Assembly: GCF_019042245.1 (NCBI RefSeq)
Contig: NZ_JAHQCX010000011.1
Coordinates: 110,792-174,791, forward strand
Length of the DNA stretch: 64,000 nucleotides
Source of the DNA: Diplocloster modestus
GTDB lineage: Bacteria > Bacillota > Clostridia > Lachnospirales > Lachnospiraceae
Direction of reading: 5' to 3'
The position numbers and the translations under genes were made by a program. Positions within the stretch are counted from its first letter, which is position 1; each line of letters starts with the position of its first letter. Shown here in pieces: positions 60,948-64,000 of the stretch. The notes below the pieces were generated by a model. The model searched no databases and was not told the origin of the DNA. It saw nothing but the letters and a program-made list of their open reading frames with translations.

Positions 60948-62402
60948 ATGGAAACAAGTAAGAAAAAGCGGGCGGGAAAAGTGGTTAAGTGGATTATTGT
61001 ACTTGCAGTTTTATATGTGGCAGCAGGAGCTTTGGTACCATTTATGTTTCATCCGAAAGTGAAGGAGGATGTGCAAAAGGATCTGGATGTCTCACGATTT
61101 CATGGGCAGGATGTACCGGGGACGGACCGTGCTGTAGTCGTGGAGACCAGCGAAGAGGCACTGGATGCCAGATTACTGATGATAAATGAGGCAAAGGAGT
61201 CGGTTTCTCTATCGACATTTGATATTCGTCCGGGCGGCAGCTGTGATGATATCTTTTCCGCACTTCTTGACGCGGCAGACCGCGGGGTTAAAGTAAAGGT
61301 GCTGGTAGACGGTCTGTACGGCATGATTCATATGAAAAAGCTGCCGTTGTTCTACGCAGCCGGCAGCCATCCGAATCTGGAGATCCGGTTTTATAATAAG
61401 CCGAATCTTCTGATGCCCTGGACAATTAACGGCAGACTCCACGATAAATTGATCATTGTGGACGATAAGCTGCTGTTAGCAGGCGGCAGAAATACGTTTG
61501 ATTATTTCCTGGGCAATTATACGGATAAAAATTTAAGCTATGACAGAGATGTACTGGTTTATAATACAAAAAACGGCAGGGAAGAGGGGACGGACAGTGT
61601 TATTTCCCAGACCAGGGAGTATTTTGATGGGGTCTGGAATCTGGGCGTGTGCAAGACAGAGTATGACCGTGTGCCAGGCCGAAGCGCGGAGGAGGTAAAA
61701 GCGGAGGAAGAACGTCTGCGCACCCATTATCAGGAGCTTCAGCAGAAACGGCCCGAGCTGTTTGCAGGTGATCCGGATTATGTAAGCTTTACCCTGCCGA
61801 CCAACAAGATCACGCTGATTCATAATCCGACCCATATCTATTCCAAACAGCCCTGCGTCTGGTATCAGCTGCAGCAGCTGATGCTGCAGGCAAAGGAGAG
61901 AGCCTATGTGCAGACCCCCTATGTAGCATTCAGCAAGGACATGTACGCAGGTATGACAGAGGTGGGAGAGCGGCTTAAGAGGTTTGACATGCAGATCAAT
62001 AACCCGGCAGTGGGGGATAATCTGATGGCGGGTTCTGATTATCTCTTCCAGAAGAAGAAAGTGATAAAAACAGGCGTGCAGATCTATGAATTCCAGGGCG
62101 ATCATTCCTCACACGGAAAATCTATGCTGATCGATGAGGATATTTCCCTGATCGGGTCCTATAATCTGGATATGCGCAGCACCTATATCGATACGGAAAC
62201 CATGCTGGTGATCGACGGGGAGGAATTCCAGGATCAGCTGGAGGCGAAGATAATGGCCATGCACGCGCAGAGCCTGGCGGTGAATCCGGATGGAACCTAC
62301 ACAGAGAATCCGGACGTGCCCGTGGTACAGGCGACAAAGAAGAAGGCAATGCTGTTTCGTTTTACTCCTTATCTGTTCCAATTAATCCGTTATTTAATTT
62401 AA
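60948..62402 (+). CDS. Phospholipase-D-family membrane protein (cardiolipin-synthase-like)
   Basis: About 484 residues with a single N-terminal helix (VVKWIIVLAVLYVAAGALVP) and two HKD motifs: HDKLIIVDDKLLLAGGRN (about 167-184) and HGKSMLIDEDISLIGSYN (about 386-403). The spacing and the anchor fit a phospholipid-transferring enzyme such as cardiolipin synthase, or a related phosphodiesterase. The ATG at 60948 follows AGAGG. It lies 43 bases after the exonuclease gene. Confidence 0.88.
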   Translation: METSKKKRAGKVVKWIIVLAVLYVAAGALVPFMFHPKVKEDVQKDLDVSRFHGQDVPGTDRAVVVETSEEALDARLLMINEAKESVSLSTFDIRPGGSCDDIFSALLDAADRGVKVKVLVDGLYGMIHMKKLPLFYAAGSHPNLEIRFYNKPNLLMPWTINGRLHDKLIIVDDKLLLAGGRNTFDYFLGNYTDKNLSYDRDVLVYNTKNGREEGTDSVISQTREYFDGVWNLGVCKTEYDRVPGRSAEEVKAEEERLRTHYQELQQKRPELFAGDPDYVSFTLPTNKITLIHNPTHIYSKQPCVWYQLQQLMLQAKERAYVQTPYVAFSKDMYAGMTEVGERLKRFDMQINNPAVGDNLMAGSDYLFQKKKVIKTGVQIYEFQGDHSSHGKSMLIDEDISLIGSYNLDMRSTYIDTETMLVIDGEEFQDQLEAKIMAMHAQSLAVNPDGTYTENPDVPVVQATKKKAMLFRFTPYLFQLIRYLI

Positions 62403-62543
62403 TATGTGAATAATGAAGAAAAATGACAAAATTTTACATTATCTTAAGGGAATTTTAAGTTTATTAGGGTTGTGTATCTGTCAGGCATTGTGCTAGTATT
62501 AACATGTTGATTCATAAATTAAACAGAGAGGGGGAACTCAAAT

Positions 62544-63551
62544 ATGAATCTAAAGACATTTCAGGGGTATTTAGGCAGCCGGGGCTATAAAGTGTTGGAT
62601 AAAAATGCCTATGGTGTAGAAACTGAATATCCTGCAGCTATTCAGTTTATTTCCAATAAGCAGTGGAAAGTCATTCTGTCCGCTCCGGTAGTTGAGTGGA
62701 AAGCTCTGGTCAAAGACATGAAATCGGAACTGGGCAAGAAGTATTATTTTATGTATGAAAACGGACATCTGTGTTATACCCTGACGCTAAAAGACGCGGA
62801 TTTCCAGCAGGTATTCCAGGAGGCCGCCGCTGCGGTAACGGAAGCTTTAAAAAGGCGCGGTGTGATGCCGTCCAAAACCTGTCCGATCTGCGGAAAATCC
62901 GACTGTGACATTCTGGTTGCCTATAAAGGCGGCTATGAGGCGTCTCACAAGAACTGTATGGAACAGGTCGTGTCCCATGTTAAAAACAAGGCGGAGAAAA
63001 GTGTCAGTGAGGGTAATTACTTTACCGGAATTATCGGTGGGATCCTGGGCGCAGTCGTCGGTGTGCTTCCTTCCTTTTTAAGCGTTGTGCTGGTTGAGAA
63101 GATATACGCGATCCTGTTCGCGCTGATCCCGTTGTGTATTTACTATGGGTATAAGCTGCTGAAGGGCAAAATGAATAAAGTGGTGATCGTTCTGACGATC
63201 ATTCTATCTGTCTTAAGCGTCTATATGATTGAGATGCTGCTCCTGGCTTATTACATGGTATCCGATTACGGGCTTCTCATATCAGAAGCGATACAGCTTG
63301 TAGGGGCATCCTTGTTGGAGCCCAGCGTTTGGACCGCTATGACGATGGATGCGCTCACATCCTTCCTCTTTGTTGCGCTTGGTATCTGGATTGCCTGGGG
63401 CAGAATCTCCAGAACAGCCGGAACAGATGTAAAAACGATGGACCAGGTTATGGCTACGGTCTCTCCCTATGGAACGATGGCAGGATTTTCAGATTATGCG
63501 GCAGTTACCAGCGAGGACAGTGCAGATCCGACGGATGGAGTATCACTCTAA
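62544..63551 (+). CDS. Membrane protein with a zinc-ribbon-like segment
   Basis: A 335-residue protein. The first 110 residues are soluble; residues about 112-140 have CPICGKSDCD and a later CME, suggestive of a zinc ribbon with a Cys/His set. Four helices follow (about 154-290). The C-terminus is Asp/Ser-rich. GAGGGGG lies upstream of the ATG. No family is recognised; such zinc-ribbon membrane proteins are common in Lachnospiraceae. Confidence 0.75.
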   Translation: MNLKTFQGYLGSRGYKVLDKNAYGVETEYPAAIQFISNKQWKVILSAPVVEWKALVKDMKSELGKKYYFMYENGHLCYTLTLKDADFQQVFQEAAAAVTEALKRRGVMPSKTCPICGKSDCDILVAYKGGYEASHKNCMEQVVSHVKNKAEKSVSEGNYFTGIIGGILGAVVGVLPSFLSVVLVEKIYAILFALIPLCIYYGYKLLKGKMNKVVIVLTIILSVLSVYMIEMLLLAYYMVSDYGLLISEAIQLVGASLLEPSVWTAMTMDALTSFLFVALGIWIAWGRISRTAGTDVKTMDQVMATVSPYGTMAGFSDYAAVTSEDSADPTDGVSL

Positions 63552-63589
63552 GTATTACATATGAATAAAATGCGGGGTTGCTGCAACGG

Positions 63590-63633
63590 TTTTTGCGCAG
63601 GTCTGGGCGGGGTATTTCAGACATGCGCAAAAA
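63590..63633 (+). terminator. Strong hairpin after the last gene
   Basis: TTTTTGCGCA (63590-63599) paired with TGCGCAAAAA (63624-63633), with an inner GTCTG / CAGAC stem. A and T tracts on the two sides make it usable in both directions. Confidence 0.7.
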
Positions 63634-63757
63634 CTTAAACAGGAAAGAAATACCTGTTTGCGGCGACTCCTATTTTTATAGTTATTTTTAATGTTATTTA
63701 ACGCTTAAGAAGTGTGTACAGGATCTAAATATACGGGTTCAGTACAAAAGCATTCGA

Positions 63758-64000
63758 TCACTGTTTACCAGAGTTAAGAGTTAACCCAGTGGATGGAATA
63801 AAATCAATCGGAGAGGTTAAAAGAAAAAATAAATAACTCACACAAATTATTAATAATAAAACTATCGAGGCTTTCCAAATGTTACCGCTGTCGCCTGGAA
63901 TGGCAGGGGAGACTGTCCGAAAGCCAGGGCGCAGCCCGCCAGGTGTCCGCTCTGTACGGACGTATCCTATGGGGCGCCCGCCAGGGAGAGCAGTGTCTAT
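63758..64000 (-). other. Possible partial ORF at the right edge
   Basis: The reverse strand is open for 80 codons from the window edge to a TGA at 63758. The upstream part is GC-rich and Pro/Gly/Arg-rich (TPGGLRPGF, TVSPAIPGD); the rest is AT-rich with a hydrophobic run (IVLLLIICVSYLFFLL). The abrupt change in composition at about 63870 suggests the edge of a different element. It could be a real gene end, a repeat or a non-coding RNA; the window is too short to decide. Confidence 0.3.

Overview
The window looks like a chromosomal segment of an anaerobic gut-type Clostridia, most likely Lachnospiraceae. This is inferred from strong AGGAGG-type ribosome sites, iron-sulfur L-serine dehydratase in two subunits, an indolepyruvate:ferredoxin oxidoreductase cluster, and family content (DUF6056, DUF4097, DUF1700, MATE pairs, heterodimeric ABC exporters). 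No tRNA, rRNA, CRISPR array, complete insertion sequence or prophage was seen.

Layout. 1-3.9 kb: a cut-off hypothetical protein, a DsrE-like protein, then an AT-rich patch of gene debris with two small secreted or membrane proteins, bracketed by a 132-bp direct repeat. 4-9.8 kb: paaK-iorA-iorB-ACT-paaK-ACT, a ferredoxin-linked aryl-pyruvate/aryl-acetate operon. 10-16 kb: two divergent MarR regulators, a heterodimeric ABC exporter and a cytidylate-kinase-like protein. 16-20 kb: relics of one GntR-ABC operon beside an intact one, more gene fragments, and a cold-shock gene with a terminator-like leader. 20-33 kb: a Gfo/Idh oxidoreductase, a membrane protein, a split chromate-type transporter with LysR, a diguanylate cyclase, MATE, a TetR-controlled MFS pump and an iron-sulfur aldo/keto reductase. 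34-46 kb: serine dehydratase, a TfoX-C protein, MATE plus an orphan response regulator, several membrane proteins, MntP, alpha-amylase and a DUF3089 lipoprotein. 46-54 kb: a DUF368 transporter, a KdpDE-like two-component pair, a P-type cation ATPase behind a yybP-ykoY manganese riboswitch, and pyruvate kinase. 54-64 kb: a PadR-DUF1700-DUF4097 operon, an ABC importer of the nitrate/taurine class, exonuclease III, a phospholipase-D-family protein and a membrane protein.

The most unusual feature is the intergenic DNA. Four repeat families recur. Family A (3 copies, 190-290 bp) are near-perfect giant palindromes; their central core is shared between copies, but their outer arms are self-complementary within each copy and different between copies. 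Family B (3 copies, about 205-250 bp) are palindromes that all sit between divergently transcribed genes. Family C (2 copies plus a fragment) are small structured repeats of about 60-65 bp. Family D (a 93-bp tandem pair plus one single copy) are leader elements with a terminator-like stem and a second stem that covaries between the tandem copies. I do not recognise A, B, C or D as named elements; A and D are the best candidates for something undescribed.
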